A stretch of 64,000 nt of DNA from Amycolatopsis sp. NBC_01480 (GCF_036227205.1 NZ_CP109442.1:1302001-1366000); one strand, 5' to 3'; shown: positions 24,340-34,035, numbered from the stretch's first letter. Notes: generated from the sequence alone by a model not told the origin. Numbers and translations: made by a program.

Positions 24340-25504
24340 AAGAGACCCTCCGCGGCTCGGCGATGGCCGCGATCGGGGCCAGTTGCTCGGTCAGCTCGGC
24401 AACGTCGCCGTTGATCTTCTGGCGCTGCGGCGCGCTCAGCTGCCCGACGGGCGTCCAGCTGCCGTCCGCGCGGCGGGCCCCGTCGAGCGCGGTCTCGGTG
24501 CGCTTCATCCAGCTGTCTACTGTGGACAGCTGCGGGAAGCGCGGGGCGAGCACCGGGCGCAGCACGTCGAGCACGGTCTGGACGCCGTCGAGGTTGGCGC
24601 GCGCCGTGGCGAGGTTCGTGCCGCTGCCGTAATCGGTGCGGCCGGTGAGTTCGAACTGCAGGGCGTTCTCCACGATCTCGTGCGCGCGCAGGCCGAGGTC
24701 GTTGCCGTCCACCTGGCTCTTGGCGAACGAATCCTGCAGGGCGTGCGCGTCACTGTCCAGCTGGTCCGCGACGGCGCCCAAAGCGCCGAGGTCTTCGCCG
24801 TGCCACAGCCCGTATTCCAGCCGGTGGAAGCCGGTGAAACCCGGGTCGGTCACGCCGCCGGGCAGGCCGGCGGTGGTGCCGTTGAGCGCGCCGTCGGAGT
24901 CGCCGAACGCGTCGTACGCGGCACCGAGGCGTTCGTACGTCAGGTGCGCGGTCAGCCAGGCGGCCTGGGCGCCGGCGCGATCGCCGCGGTGCACCGCGTC
25001 CTTGACCGGGCCGATGTCGCCGACGAGCTGGACCAGCCCCTGCGTCACGTGTGCCTGGTACGCCTTGAGCGGCTGGAGCAGGTCGTTGTTCGTCACCGGC
25101 GCGACCCCCGGGCCGCGCTCGGCGCCGCCACTGACCGTGCTCACCGGGCCCACGATCGCCGACGAGTCCTCCGGCAGGCACCGGAACGCGTACTTTCCAT
25201 TACCGAGTGTCACCGGGAGCGGCCGGGTGGTCCCGGCGCCGAGCCCCTCCACCTCGCCGTAGACCACGCCGGTGGCCGGGTCGATCAGGTCGACCTCCGA
25301 GGTCACCGAACCGGTGTTGTGGAGGTTGAAGGTCTGGGCCCCCGGCTTGGGATCGGTCCACCCCTGACCACAGGAAGAGCGGGAAATGGCGATCTCCGGA
25401 TCCTGCGCCGACGCGCCGTCGGGCCAGACCGCGATGGCGATCCCCGCGACCACCACCAGACCGACGGCCCCCACCACCCAGCGGGCACGCACAGACCCCG
25501 GCAC
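24338..25504 (-). CDS. efeO: EfeO iron-uptake lipoprotein-like component (cupredoxin plus M75 domain)
   Basis: 388 aa. An N-terminal membrane anchor ([20 protein letters not shown]) is followed by a small cupredoxin-like domain (about 35-115) and an imelysin/M75 domain with the HxxE motif in [15 protein letters not shown]. EfeO captures iron outside the membrane for the EfeU permease. GTG 25504 is chosen because AGGAG sits 7 nt before it; the longer reading to 25588 lacks a site. The next gene is efeB, but no efeU gene is nearby. Confidence 0.9.
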   Translation of the reverse strand: MPGSVRARWVVGAVGLVVVAGIAIAVWPDGASAQDPEIAISRSSCGQGWTDPKPGAQTFNLHNTGSVTSEVDLIDPATGVVYGEVEGLGAGTTRPLPVTLGNGKYAFRCLPEDSSAIVGPVSTVSGGAERGPGVAPVTNNDLLQPLKAYQAHVTQGLVQLVGDIGPVKDAVHRGDRAGAQAAWLTAHLTYERLGAAYDAFGDSDGALNGTTAGLPGGVTDPGFTGFHRLEYGLWHGEDLGALGAVADQLDSDAHALQDSFAKSQVDGNDLGLRAHEIVENALQFELTGRTDYGSGTNLATARANLDGVQTVLDVLRPVLAPRFPQLSTVDSWMKRTETALDGARRADGSWTPVGQLSAPQRQKINGDVAELTEQLAPIAAIAEPRRVS

Positions 25505-25711
25505 CTGAAGACTCCTGCCACTCGTTCGGACTACCGGATCGAAATTATGCGTGCGGAAAGTGAAGAAGCGAGGGGCCGGGGAGCTCACCTACCCGGAATT
25601 CACCAGGACTTCAGCCAAGGAAGCGCCAAAACGGAAATAGCGAACAAAGCGTCCACGGTCATTAAGTCCGGTTCGATCCGTATGGCGGATTCGCTCGCAG
25701 GCGCGGAAATA

Positions 25712-25730
25712 GGCGCCCCGCCCGGGCGCC
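25712..25730. other. GC-rich hairpin
   Basis: GGCGCCC and GGGCGCC pair over 7 bp with a 5-nt loop, just upstream of the VOC gene. It may be a 5' leader structure or chance in GC-rich DNA. Confidence 0.25.
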
Positions 25731-25749
25731 GGTGTGGTTGGCTGCCGGG

Positions 25750-26127
25750 ATGACCACGCCACCCGGCTATCACACCGTCACTCCGCGAATGGTGGTCGCC
25801 GACGCGGCGGCCGCGGTCGACTTCCTCGTCTCGGTCTTCGCCGCGACGGCCCCGGCGCCGGCCGGCGGCCCGGTCCAGGTCCGGCTCGGTGATTCGCTGG
25901 TACTGGTCTCTTCGGCGGAATCCCGGGAATTGTTCCCCGCCTTCCTCTACGTCTACGTCGCCGACGTCGAGGGCACCTACGCCCGCGCACTGGCCGCGGG
26001 CGCGACTTCGGTGGAGGCACCGTGGGATACGCCGTACGGCGATTTCCGCGCGATGGTGCGGGATCCGTCCGGGAACCTGTTCCAGCTGGCCGCGCAGAAG
26101 GACACCGGACGAGAGGGCTCGCGCTGA
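25750..26127 (+). CDS. VOC (glyoxalase/bleomycin-resistance fold) protein
   Basis: 125 aa with the PhnB/glyoxalase-like halves YHTVTPRMVVADAAAAVDF and GDFRAMVRDPSGNLFQLAAQ. The fold binds a metal in enzymes or sequesters small molecules. ATG 25750 is chosen over an upstream codon at 25732 because it begins at the conserved N-terminus. Its stop overlaps the start of the RraA-like gene (TGATG), so the two are coupled. Substrate unknown. Confidence 0.82.
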   Translation: MTTPPGYHTVTPRMVVADAAAAVDFLVSVFAATAPAPAGGPVQVRLGDSLVLVSSAESRELFPAFLYVYVADVEGTYARALAAGATSVEAPWDTPYGDFRAMVRDPSGNLFQLAAQKDTGREGSR

Positions 26128-26825
26128 TGGAGCTGCGCCGCCGTTTCGAAGGGCTCACCACCGCGCACCTCGCCGACGCCTGCGTCCGGGCGCGGTTGCA
26201 GGTCCGCTGCGCGCCGGCCGGGACGCGGGCGGCGACGCCGGGCGAACGGGTGGCTGGGCGGGCGCTGCCGGCGCAACACGTCGGAAGTGTCGACGTTTTC
26301 CTCGAGGCGTTCGCCGGCAGCGAGCCGGGTGACGTGCTCGTGGTGGACAACCAGGGCCGTCTCGACGAAAGCTGCGTCGGCGACCTCGTCGCGATCGAGG
26401 CGGCGACCGCGGGTATCGGCGGCATCGTGATCTGGGGGCTTCACCGCGACACCGCCGACCTCGCCGCGATCGGGCTGCCCGTGTTCAGCCTCGGCTCGAT
26501 CCCGACCGGGCCGTTGAGCGTCCACTCACGACCGGACGACGCGCTCGAATGCGCCACCGTCGGCCCGTGGACGATCACCCGCGAAGACCTCGTGTTCGGC
26601 GACGAGGACGGCGTGCTCTTCGTGCCCGCGAGCGAGGCCGAGGAGGTTTTCCGCCTGGCCGGGTCCATTCGCGACACCGAGCACCGCCAGGCCGGGCTCA
26701 TCCGCGGCGGCACCACGCTCCGGCAGCAGGTGCGGTTCGACGAATTCCTCCGCAAACGCGCGGAAAACCCCTCGCTCACGTTCCGCGAGCACCTGCGCGC
26801 AGTCGGTGGCGCCGTTGAAGAGTGA
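26127..26825 (+). CDS. RraA-like protein (HMG/oxaloacetate aldolase family)
   Basis: 232 aa. The RraA/MenG-like fold is visible from FEGLTTAHLADAC through VLVVDNQGRLDESCVGDLVAIEA to the family signature GLHRDTADL, whose Arg-Asp pair binds pyruvate and metal in 4-hydroxy-4-methyl-2-oxoglutarate aldolases. Proteins of this fold were first described as RNase E inhibitors, but the Arg-Asp motif and the neighbours favour an aldolase or decarboxylase. Coupled to VOC upstream and overlapping the SDR downstream. Confidence 0.8.
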   Translation: MELRRRFEGLTTAHLADACVRARLQVRCAPAGTRAATPGERVAGRALPAQHVGSVDVFLEAFAGSEPGDVLVVDNQGRLDESCVGDLVAIEAATAGIGGIVIWGLHRDTADLAAIGLPVFSLGSIPTGPLSVHSRPDDALECATVGPWTITREDLVFGDEDGVLFVPASEAEEVFRLAGSIRDTEHRQAGLIRGGTTLRQQVRFDEFLRKRAENPSLTFREHLRAVGGAVEE

Positions 26826-27546
26826 GCGCCCGCTCGCGCTGGCGACCGGTGTGGGCCGCCGGGCCGGCCTCGGCGCCGCGATCGTCGCCCGGCTGGCCGC
26901 GACCGGCTGGGACGTCGCGTGCACCCACTGGTTGCCCTACGACGACCGGATGCCCTGGGGCCACGACGCGGGCCGCGGTGAGATCGCGGCTGCCCTCGAT
27001 CTGGAGGCCGACCTCGAAGACCCGGCCACTCCGTCGACACTCTTCGACCGCGTCACGGCCGAGCTGGGCGACGTCCAGGCACTGGTGCTGGCGCATTGCG
27101 AGTCCGTGGACTCCGGGCTGCTGGATACCACAACCGACAGCTTCGACCGGCACTTCGCTGTGAACACCCGCGCGAGCTGGCTGCTGATCCGCGAGTTCGC
27201 CCAGCGCTACCGCGGTCCCCATGGCGACGGCCGGATCGTCGCGCTGACCAGCGACCACGTCGTGGGCAACGTGCCCTACGGCGCGAGCAAGGCCGCGCTG
27301 GACCGGATCGTGCTCGCCGCGGCGAGCGAGCTGGGACCGCTGGGGATCACGGCCAATGCCGTCAATCCCGGCCCCACCGACACCGGCTGGCTGACGGACG
27401 AGCTGGCCACCACCGTCGTCACCCGGACCCCGCTCGGCCGCCTCGGCCTGCCCCGCGACTGCGCCAACCTGGTCGCGTTCCTGCTCAGCCCGGACGGCGG
27501 CTGGATCACCGGCCAGCTCCTCACCAGCAACGGCGGTTTCTCGTGA
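26806..27546 (+). CDS. short-chain dehydrogenase/reductase
   Basis: 246 aa classical SDR. The nucleotide motif is modified, ATGVGRRAGLGAAIV; catalytic serine in LTSDHVVG and YGASKAAL as the YxxxK pair; NAVNPGPTDTGWL follows. The GTG at 26806 overlaps the RraA gene by 20 nt; a TTG at 26815 is an alternative start and neither has a clear ribosome site. Its stop lies 1 nt from the convergent glycerate kinase stop. Substrate unknown; the VOC-RraA-SDR trio may form one small catabolic unit. Confidence 0.82.
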   Translation: MAPLKSERPLALATGVGRRAGLGAAIVARLAATGWDVACTHWLPYDDRMPWGHDAGRGEIAAALDLEADLEDPATPSTLFDRVTAELGDVQALVLAHCESVDSGLLDTTTDSFDRHFAVNTRASWLLIREFAQRYRGPHGDGRIVALTSDHVVGNVPYGASKAALDRIVLAAASELGPLGITANAVNPGPTDTGWLTDELATTVVTRTPLGRLGLPRDCANLVAFLLSPDGGWITGQLLTSNGGFS

Positions 27547-27547
27547 C

Positions 27548-28648
27548 TCAGCCCGACAGCGTCAGGCACTCACGCGCCAGCTGTTCCGCCCGGCGCCGCA
27601 GCAAAGAGCGGGCGTCCGCGACGCAGCGGGCCGGGTCGGGCTCCAGATCGGTGAGGGCGTAAACCGCCTCGAAACCCGCCGATCGCCAGTCCTCCGGCGA
27701 GAGCAGGCAACGGCCCGCGACCGCGACGACCGGTACACCGGCCGCGGCCGCCGCGCGCTGGACCCCGATCGGAGCCTTGCCCCGCAACGACTGTTCGTCG
27801 AGCGAGCCCTCGCCGGTGACCACGAGCCGCGCGTCCTGGACGGCATCGGAGAAGCCCAGCAGTTCCAGCATCAGAGCGCTGCCCGGCCGCATCCGGGCGC
27901 CCAGCACCGCCAGCGCCGCGAAGCCCACGCCACCCGCCGCGCCCGCGCCCGGCTCCGCGGCGAACTCCGGGCCGATCACCTCGGACCACCGTCGCAGACC
28001 GCGTTCCAGCGTCAGGACATCCTCGATCGACGCACCCTTTTGCGGCCCGTACACCGCCGCCGCGCCGGAAGGCCCCAGCAACGGATTGTCCACATCGGAC
28101 GCCAGCGAGATCTCCACCGGAGCCACGTCAGACAGATCCACACTGGACAGCGAGGCCAACGCAGCCCCGCCGGGCGGGAGAACGGCGCCGGAAGCGTCCA
28201 GCAGACGCGCTCCCAGCGCCGTCAGCATCCCGGCTCCGCCGTCGGTGCAAGCGCTGCCGCCGACCCCGAGCACCACCCGCGAGGCACCTGCCGCCACCGC
28301 CGCGGCGATCAGCTCACCCGTGCCGATGCTGGACGCCGTCAAGGGTTGGGGCACGCCGCCGGGCAGCCGGTGGAGGCCGGAAGCCTCGGCCAGCTCCACC
28401 ACGGCGACGTCGTCTTGAAGCGCGAAGTACGCGGTTACGCGACGCCCGGTCGGGCCGTGAACCCGCGCCGGCACCCGGCGGAATCCCGCGGCGACGGCGG
28501 CCGCGACCGTTCCGTCGCCGCCGTCCGCCACCGGCAGCATCCGCACCGGTTCCGGCGAAACCGCCGCGAACCCCTCGGCCACCAGCGACGCGACTTCCGC
28601 CGCGGTCAGCGAGCCCTTGAACTTGTCCGGGGCCACCAGCACCGTCAC
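27548..28648 (-). CDS. glycerate 2-kinase (GlxK/GarK family)
   Basis: 366 aa. The start is the conserved VLVAPDKFKGSLTA, followed by VADGGDGTVAA, GVGGSACTDGGAGM and VTGEGSLDEQSLRGKAPIGV, the four hallmark blocks of class II glycerate kinases. The enzyme phosphorylates glycerate, feeding glyoxylate-derived carbon into glycolysis. GTG 28648 is the only start near the conserved N-terminus and lies 16 nt after the preceding stop. It is last in the purine cluster, consistent with using glyoxylate released by allantoin breakdown. Confidence 0.9.
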   Translation of the reverse strand: MTVLVAPDKFKGSLTAAEVASLVAEGFAAVSPEPVRMLPVADGGDGTVAAAVAAGFRRVPARVHGPTGRRVTAYFALQDDVAVVELAEASGLHRLPGGVPQPLTASSIGTGELIAAAVAAGASRVVLGVGGSACTDGGAGMLTALGARLLDASGAVLPPGGAALASLSSVDLSDVAPVEISLASDVDNPLLGPSGAAAVYGPQKGASIEDVLTLERGLRRWSEVIGPEFAAEPGAGAAGGVGFAALAVLGARMRPGSALMLELLGFSDAVQDARLVVTGEGSLDEQSLRGKAPIGVQRAAAAAGVPVVAVAGRCLLSPEDWRSAGFEAVYALTDLEPDPARCVADARSLLRRRAEQLARECLTLSG

Positions 28649-28664
28649 GGGAGCGACCCGGCCG

Positions 28665-29051
28665 TCACGCCGCCTCCCTGCCGGCCAGATAAGCCCGCCA
28701 GTCACCGATTTCCGTGATGTCACGCAACTGCACGTGCGACGTCTGCGGCCGGCGCAGCAACATCGCGAACGCCGAGCTGCCGTCCGCCAGCTCGATCACG
28801 CCCAGCTCCAGCTCCGGCGGCTCGGCCGGCAGCACCCGGTCGCGCAGGGCGTCCAGTGAAATGTCGTAGACCTCGCCACTGACCGGCGCGCCGCCGTGGG
28901 CCACCGGGACCAGCGCGGGGCACTGCCCGCCGACAGAGTAGAAGCGGTACTTGGGCGCGGTCGTCGTGGCGGTGACCAGCGGCGCGCCATCAAGCAGGTG
29001 GTGCAGCGGCTCGCCGCGCATGGCGCCGCCGTTGAGGAAGATCAGGGTCAC
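28665..29051 (-). CDS. allophanate hydrolase C-terminal-like (gamma-glutamylcyclotransferase fold) protein
   Basis: 128 aa resembling the stand-alone C-terminal domain of AtzF allophanate hydrolase (FLNGGAMRGEPLHHLLDGAPLV, YRFYSVGGQCPALVPV, LPAEPPELELG). The domain has the AIG2/gamma-glutamylcyclotransferase fold. In ureide degradation allophanate hydrolase releases ammonia; this protein lacks the amidase half, so its catalytic role is unclear. GTG start 29051 has AGGA upstream. It sits between the purine permease and glycerate kinase. Confidence 0.75.
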   Translation of the reverse strand: MTLIFLNGGAMRGEPLHHLLDGAPLVTATTTAPKYRFYSVGGQCPALVPVAHGGAPVSGEVYDISLDALRDRVLPAEPPELELGVIELADGSSAFAMLLRRPQTSHVQLRDITEIGDWRAYLAGREAA

Positions 29052-29063
29052 GGAAGGTCCTTT

Positions 29064-30506
29064 CTAGAGGATCGCCTTGACGACATCGACGCCGAAGTAA
29101 ACGGTGAAGACCAGTGCCAGCACGGTCAGGATCCAGCCGGCCTCGCGCCATTTCCCCTTGCAGGTCTTGATCAGCACGTAGGCGATCAGGCCGGCGCCGA
29201 CGCCGTTGGTGATCGAGTAGGTGAACGGGATCAGCGCGACGGTGAGGAACACCGGGATCGTGTAATCCGGGTCGTTCCAGGGGATGTTGCGGCACTGCGC
29301 CACCATCATCCCGCCGATCACCACCAGCGCGGGCGCGGCGGCCTGCGCCGGCACGATGCCCGCGATCGGGGTGAACAGCAACGTCGCGGCGAACAGCACA
29401 CCGGTGACCACGCTCGCCAGCCCGGTCCGCGCGCCCTCCCCGACGCCGGCCGCGGATTCCAGGAACACGGTGTTCGGCGACGAGCCGGACAGCCCGCCCG
29501 CGATCGCGCCCGCGCCGTCGACCAGCAGGATGCGGCCCATCTTCGGCACGCGCCCGTCCTTGGACAGCCCGGCCTCGGCCGAAACGCTGGTGATCGTGCC
29601 CATCGCGTCGAAGAAGCCGGAAAGGACCAGCGTGAACAGGAAGATCGTGGCCGTCAGCGCGCCCGCGGAGGCGAAGCCGCCGAACAGGTCGACGTGCCCG
29701 AGCAGCCCGAAGTTCGGCGCCGCCACGACGTGGCTGGGCAGCGTCGGGGTGGTCAGGCCCCAGTTTCCGACGCCGAAGCCGTCGTGCAGCACAACCGCGA
29801 GCACCGTGGACACCGCGATGCTGATCAGCACCGCGCCGGGCACCTTGCGCGAGGTGAGAACGGTCATCAGCAGCAGGCCGAAGCAGAACACCGCGATCGG
29901 CCAGCCGTTGAGATGCCCGTCGAGGCCGAGCCGGACCGGGACGGTGGTGCCGGCCACGTCCGGGACCCGGGTCACGAATCCCGCGCTGACCAGGCCGACC
30001 AGGGCGATGTAGAGCCCGATGCCGACAGTGATGGCCATCTTCAGCGGCGCCGGGATCGCGTTCATGATGCGTTCCCGGATCCCGCTGACCGCCATCAGGA
30101 CGATGCAGACGCCTTCGAGCACCACCAGCCCGAAGGCCTGCGCCCAGGTCATCGACGGCGCCATCTGGAACGCCACGATGCCGTTGATGCCGAGCCCGGC
30201 GGCGAGCGCGAGGGGCGCGTTGCCGACCAGTCCCATGAGGATGGTCATCACCGCGGCCGCCAGCGCGGTGGCGGTGGTGACCATCCCGGCGCTGAGCTTC
30301 GCGCCGGTGATGTCGGCGGAGGCGCCGAGGATGAGCGGGTTGAGCAGCACGATGTAGGCCATCGCGACGAACGTGGTGACGCCGCCGCGCACTTCCCGGC
30401 CGACGGTCGTGCGCCGCGCGGTCAGGTCGAACAACCGGTCCAGAAGCGACTTCCGGACCGGGTCTTTCTCCGGGCTCACAGCGTCTTCGATGCGTACCTG
30501 GGTCAT
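29064..30506 (-). CDS. NCS2 family purine permease (AzgA/PbuG-like, guanine/hypoxanthine)
   Basis: 480 aa, about 12-14 membrane segments. Typical AzgA-subfamily blocks are GREVRGGVTTFVAMAYIVLLNP, the helix-10-like LSGSSPNTVFLESAAGVGEGARTG in two adjoining parts, and FFDAMGTITSVSAEAG. These proton symporters import hypoxanthine, guanine and related bases. ATG 30506 is preceded by GGGGAGGA. It is followed 12 nt later by the AIG2-fold gene and preceded by the deaminase gene, fitting purine-base salvage for nitrogen. Confidence 0.9.
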   Translation of the reverse strand: MTQVRIEDAVSPEKDPVRKSLLDRLFDLTARRTTVGREVRGGVTTFVAMAYIVLLNPLILGASADITGAKLSAGMVTTATALAAAVMTILMGLVGNAPLALAAGLGINGIVAFQMAPSMTWAQAFGLVVLEGVCIVLMAVSGIRERIMNAIPAPLKMAITVGIGLYIALVGLVSAGFVTRVPDVAGTTVPVRLGLDGHLNGWPIAVFCFGLLLMTVLTSRKVPGAVLISIAVSTVLAVVLHDGFGVGNWGLTTPTLPSHVVAAPNFGLLGHVDLFGGFASAGALTATIFLFTLVLSGFFDAMGTITSVSAEAGLSKDGRVPKMGRILLVDGAGAIAGGLSGSSPNTVFLESAAGVGEGARTGLASVVTGVLFAATLLFTPIAGIVPAQAAAPALVVIGGMMVAQCRNIPWNDPDYTIPVFLTVALIPFTYSITNGVGAGLIAYVLIKTCKGKWREAGWILTVLALVFTVYFGVDVVKAIL

Positions 30507-30654
30507 GCGTCCTCCCCTTGCCGGTGGGTGTGCTGCACCGCGCCCCGAATGCGATCGGGGCATGGCCAGCGGGACGTTTCGGTTTTTGTGGTGCTCCGGT
30601 CAGCACCGGGATGGGCCCGGGGTGCGGGCTTCCGGTGTTGGGGTGGATCGATCC

Positions 30655-31143
30655 CTAGTAGTCGACGCGGTCCGGCCGGTCCAGCCAGGCGTCGAAGGGT
30701 GCGAAGCCGTCCTTCAAGGACAGCCGGGACACGGGTACTTCCCAGTCTTCGCGGCGGTTTTCGAACAGTTCGTAGAAGGCGCGGTCGTCGAACCCGGCCT
30801 TGGCGGCGTCGTGGCGGTCGGCCGCGTAGAGCACGCGGTCCACCCGCGCCCACAGTGCGGACGCCAGGCACATCGGGCACGGCTCGCACGAGGAGACGAG
30901 CACGCAGCCCGTCAGCTTGAAGTCGCCCAGCGCCTGGCAGGCCGCGCGGATCGCGACGACCTCGGCGTGCGCCGTCGGGTCGAGCGAGGGCGTGACGCGG
31001 TTGACGCCGGTGGAGATGATCTCGCCGTCCTTGGCGACCAGCGCGCCGAACGGGCCGCCGCCGTCGGCGACGTTGCGGGTGGCGATGCGGACGCTTTCGG
31101 CGAGCCAGCCGTGTTCCAGGTCGGCGGCGGCGGAAACGGTCAT
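30655..31143 (-). CDS. guanine-deaminase-type nucleobase deaminase (cytidine deaminase fold)
   Basis: 162 aa with the zinc triad: HAEVVAIR (about residues 59-66) and SCEPCPMCLASA (about 89-100). GGPFGALVAKDG and the C-terminal Tyr are as in GuaD of Bacillus, which converts guanine to xanthine. Length fits GuaD (about 156 aa). The position between purine permease and xanthine dehydrogenase supports guanine as substrate. A distinct nucleoside-deaminase specificity is possible. Confidence 0.85.
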   Translation of the reverse strand: MTVSAAADLEHGWLAESVRIATRNVADGGGPFGALVAKDGEIISTGVNRVTPSLDPTAHAEVVAIRAACQALGDFKLTGCVLVSSCEPCPMCLASALWARVDRVLYAADRHDAAKAGFDDRAFYELFENRREDWEVPVSRLSLKDGFAPFDAWLDRPDRVDY

Positions 31144-31166
31144 TTCTTCAGCTCTCCCATGGTCTT

Positions 31167-33476
31167 TCAGGTACCGGTGATGTGCTCGGGGCGGATCGGG
31201 ACACGGGGCAGCTCGAGCCCGGTGGCCGCGCGGATGGCGTTGGCGATGGCCGGCGTCGCGGAGATCGTGGGCGGCTCCCCGACGCCGCGCACGCCGTACG
31301 GGGAATGCGGGTCGGGCCGTTCCAGCACATCGATGCGCATCGGCGGCATGTCGAGCACGGTCGGGATCAGGTAGTCGGTGAAGGACGGGTTGCGCACCTT
31401 GCCGTCGACGACCTGGATCTCCTCCATCACGGCCAAACCGAGGCCCTGTGCGGAACCGCCCTGGATCTGGCCGAGCACGGCGTCGGGGTTCAGCGCCTTG
31501 CCGACGTCCTGCGCGCAGTCCAGCTGCACGACCTTGACCAGGCCCAGCTCCACGTCGACGTCCACCACCGCGCGGTGGGCGGAGAAGCCGTACTGCACGT
31601 GGGCGTCGCCCTGGCCGGTCTCCGGGTCCAACGGGTAGGTCTTGCGGTGGTGGTACTCGCGGGTCTCCTCGACGATTTCCTCGCCCAGCAGCTCGGCCAG
31701 CCCGGTGAGCACCTCGCCGTCAGCGGCGACGACCTTGCCGCCGGCCAGCGACATCCCGGCAGCCGAGCGGGCGAGCCGACGCTCAGCCAGCGCGTACACC
31801 GCATCGGCCACGGCACGGCAAGCGTTGCGCACCGCGCCGCCGGTGATGTACGTCTGGCGAGAAGCCGAGCTGGAACCCGCGTCGCCGACGCTCGTGTCGG
31901 CCGGGTGCACGGTCACCCGCGGCACGCCCAGCTCCGTCCGCGCGATCTGCTGTTGCAGCGTGACGAGGCCCTGTCCCACCTCGGCCGCGGCGGTGTGGAC
32001 CATCGCCACCGGCTCGCCGCCGATGACCTGCAGCCGCACGCGAGCCGTCGAGTAGTCGTCGAGGCCCTCGGCGTACGAGATGTTCTTGATGGTCACGCCG
32101 TAGCCGATGCCCCGGACCACTCCTTCGCCGTGCGTCACGTTCGACGCGCCGCCAGGCAGGTCGCGGATGTCCACGGCACCAGTGCGTTCCGGCGGCAGCG
32201 GCATGTCCTTCAGCCGCTGGACCAGCTCGCCGACCGGCGCCGGGAAGTCCACGACCTGGCCGGTGACGTTGGTGGAGCCCTCGCTCATCGCGTTGCGTAT
32301 CCGCAGGTCCGCGGGGTCCATCCCGAGCGCGGCGGCGAGTTTGTCCATTTGGGACTCGTACGCGTACGTCGGCTGCACCGCGCCGAGGCCGCGCATCGCG
32401 CCGCACGTCGGGTTGTTGCTGTACACGCCCCAGCCTTCGATCTTCGCGTTCGGCACGTTGTACGGGCCGACGCTGAGCGTCGTGCCGTTGCCGACCACCA
32501 CCGGGGTCTTGGACGCGTACGCGCCTCCATCGAAGTACATCCGCGCACGGACGTACACGAGGTCGCCGTCCTTCGTCGCACCGTGCTCGTAGTACATCTT
32601 CGCCGGGTGACGGTGCACGTGACCGAAGAAGGACTCTTCGCGGTTGTAGACCATCTTCACCGGACGGCCGGTGCGAAGCGCCAGCAGGCACGAGTGGATC
32701 TGCATGGAAAGGTCTTCACGCCCGCCGAACGCGCCGCCGACGCCGGACAGCGTGAGCCGCACCTTCTCCGGCGGCAGGCCGAGCGCCTTGGCCGTTTGCC
32801 GCTGGTCGACGTGCAGCCACTGGGTGGCGAGGTAGAGGTCGACCCCGCCGTCGTCGTCCGGCACGGCCAGCCCTGACTCCGGGCCGAGGAACGCCTGGTC
32901 CTGCATGCCGATCTCGTAAACGCCGGAAACCACCACCTCGGCGGCCGCGTCCGGGTCGCCCTTGAGGATCCGCTGGTAGCGCACCAGGTTCCCGTCCGGG
33001 TGCAGCTTCGGCAGGGTGCTGTCGTGCGCGGCGCGCTCGGGGTCGGTGATCGGCTCCAGTACCTCGTACTCGACCTCGATCTCCTTGAGCGCCTGCCGCG
33101 CGATCTCGGGGTGGTCGGCGGCGAGGATCGCCACCGGCTCACCCTGGAACCGCACGCGGTCCTCGGCCAGCGCGGGAGTGTCCTGGTACTTGAGGCCGTA
33201 GATGTTCTCGCCCGGCACGTCCTCGTGGGTCAGGACCGCGTGCACCCCGGGCTGGGCCAGCGCGCGGGAAACGTCGAGGCGCACGATGCGAGCGTGTGGA
33301 TGCGGGCTGCGCAAAGTCGCGCCCCACAGCATGTCCTCGTGCCACAGATCGGAGGAGTACGCGAATTCGCCGCGCACCTTGAGCGTGCCGTCGGGGCGCA
33401 ACGGGCTCGCGCCGATGCCGCCGCTGACGGTTTCGGCCAGATCCTGCGGGGACCGGGCCGGGGCTGACCTGGTCAT
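31167..33476 (-). CDS. xanthine dehydrogenase molybdopterin-binding subunit
   Basis: 769 aa large subunit of the xanthine oxidase family. It has the N-terminal a/b hammerhead (LKVRGEFAYSSDLWHEDMLWG), the cofactor contact GVGGAFGGREDLSMQ, CGAMRGLGAVQPTYAYESQMD in two adjoining parts, and the catalytic glutamate in GVRGVGEPPTISATPAIANAI. ATG 33476 has GGAGG 4 nt upstream. It forms a three-subunit enzyme with the 2Fe-2S and FAD subunits next to it and oxidises hypoxanthine and xanthine to urate. Family alternatives (CO dehydrogenase, nicotinate hydroxylase) are disfavoured by the uricase and PucR neighbours. Confidence 0.9.
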   Translation of the reverse strand: MTRSAPARSPQDLAETVSGGIGASPLRPDGTLKVRGEFAYSSDLWHEDMLWGATLRSPHPHARIVRLDVSRALAQPGVHAVLTHEDVPGENIYGLKYQDTPALAEDRVRFQGEPVAILAADHPEIARQALKEIEVEYEVLEPITDPERAAHDSTLPKLHPDGNLVRYQRILKGDPDAAAEVVVSGVYEIGMQDQAFLGPESGLAVPDDDGGVDLYLATQWLHVDQRQTAKALGLPPEKVRLTLSGVGGAFGGREDLSMQIHSCLLALRTGRPVKMVYNREESFFGHVHRHPAKMYYEHGATKDGDLVYVRARMYFDGGAYASKTPVVVGNGTTLSVGPYNVPNAKIEGWGVYSNNPTCGAMRGLGAVQPTYAYESQMDKLAAALGMDPADLRIRNAMSEGSTNVTGQVVDFPAPVGELVQRLKDMPLPPERTGAVDIRDLPGGASNVTHGEGVVRGIGYGVTIKNISYAEGLDDYSTARVRLQVIGGEPVAMVHTAAAEVGQGLVTLQQQIARTELGVPRVTVHPADTSVGDAGSSSASRQTYITGGAVRNACRAVADAVYALAERRLARSAAGMSLAGGKVVAADGEVLTGLAELLGEEIVEETREYHHRKTYPLDPETGQGDAHVQYGFSAHRAVVDVDVELGLVKVVQLDCAQDVGKALNPDAVLGQIQGGSAQGLGLAVMEEIQVVDGKVRNPSFTDYLIPTVLDMPPMRIDVLERPDPHSPYGVRGVGEPPTISATPAIANAIRAATGLELPRVPIRPEHITGT

Positions 33477-33564
33477 CCGGCCTCCTCGACGGACGCGGCG
33501 AGCCGCGGCTGTGTCGCCACGTCGGCCAGGCACGGCGCCGATGATTCGGACCTGCAAGCAGTCC

Positions 33565-34035
33565 TCATGCGTTTTCCTTTCGCGCCGCGGCCAAACGCAC
33601 CGCGTCCAAGATCTTCTCGTACCCGGTGCAGCGGCACAGGTTGCCCGCCAGCGCTTCGCGGATCTCGGCGTCGCTCGGGTCGGTGGTGCGCGCGACGAGG
33701 TCGTGCGCCGTCACCAGCAGGCCGGGGGTGCAGAAGCCGCACTGCACGGCGCCACACTCCACAAAGGACTCCTGAATCGGGTCCAGCTTGTCGCCGTCGG
33801 CGAGGCCTTCGACGGTCCGCACCTCGCGGCCCTCCGCCTGACCGGCCGCGACCAGGCACGAGCACACCGGGACACCGTCGAGGTACACCGTGCAGGAACC
33901 GCATTCGCCTTGTTCACAAGCGTTCTTCGAGCCCGCCAGCCCCAGCCGCTCGCGCAGCACGTACAGCAGGCTCTCGCCTTCCCAGACGTTGTCCGCCTGG
34001 CGCTTTTCGCCGTTCACCACCACGTTCACGCGCAT
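33565..34035 (-). CDS. xanthine dehydrogenase 2Fe-2S subunit
   Basis: 156 aa. Plant-type ferredoxin cluster CEQGECGSC (about residues 39-47) with C58-region SCLVAAGQ, then the second all-helical cluster domain CGFCTPG and CRCTGYEKI. It relays electrons from the molybdenum site to FAD. The ATG at 34035 overlaps the FAD-subunit stop by 10 nt; 88 nt separate it from the large subunit. Confidence 0.93.
   Translation of the reverse strand: MRVNVVVNGEKRQADNVWEGESLLYVLRERLGLAGSKNACEQGECGSCTVYLDGVPVCSCLVAAGQAEGREVRTVEGLADGDKLDPIQESFVECGAVQCGFCTPGLLVTAHDLVARTTDPSDAEIREALAGNLCRCTGYEKILDAVRLAAARKENA

Noticed and set aside
20650..28650. efeU permease gene
   Set aside because: No FTR1-type membrane protein with REXXE motifs is present in this stretch.
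28896..30920. Very long plus-strand frame opposite the NCS2 permease and deaminase
   Set aside because: Its product is Arg/Asp/His-rich low-complexity without domain features; the minus-strand genes explain the sequence.
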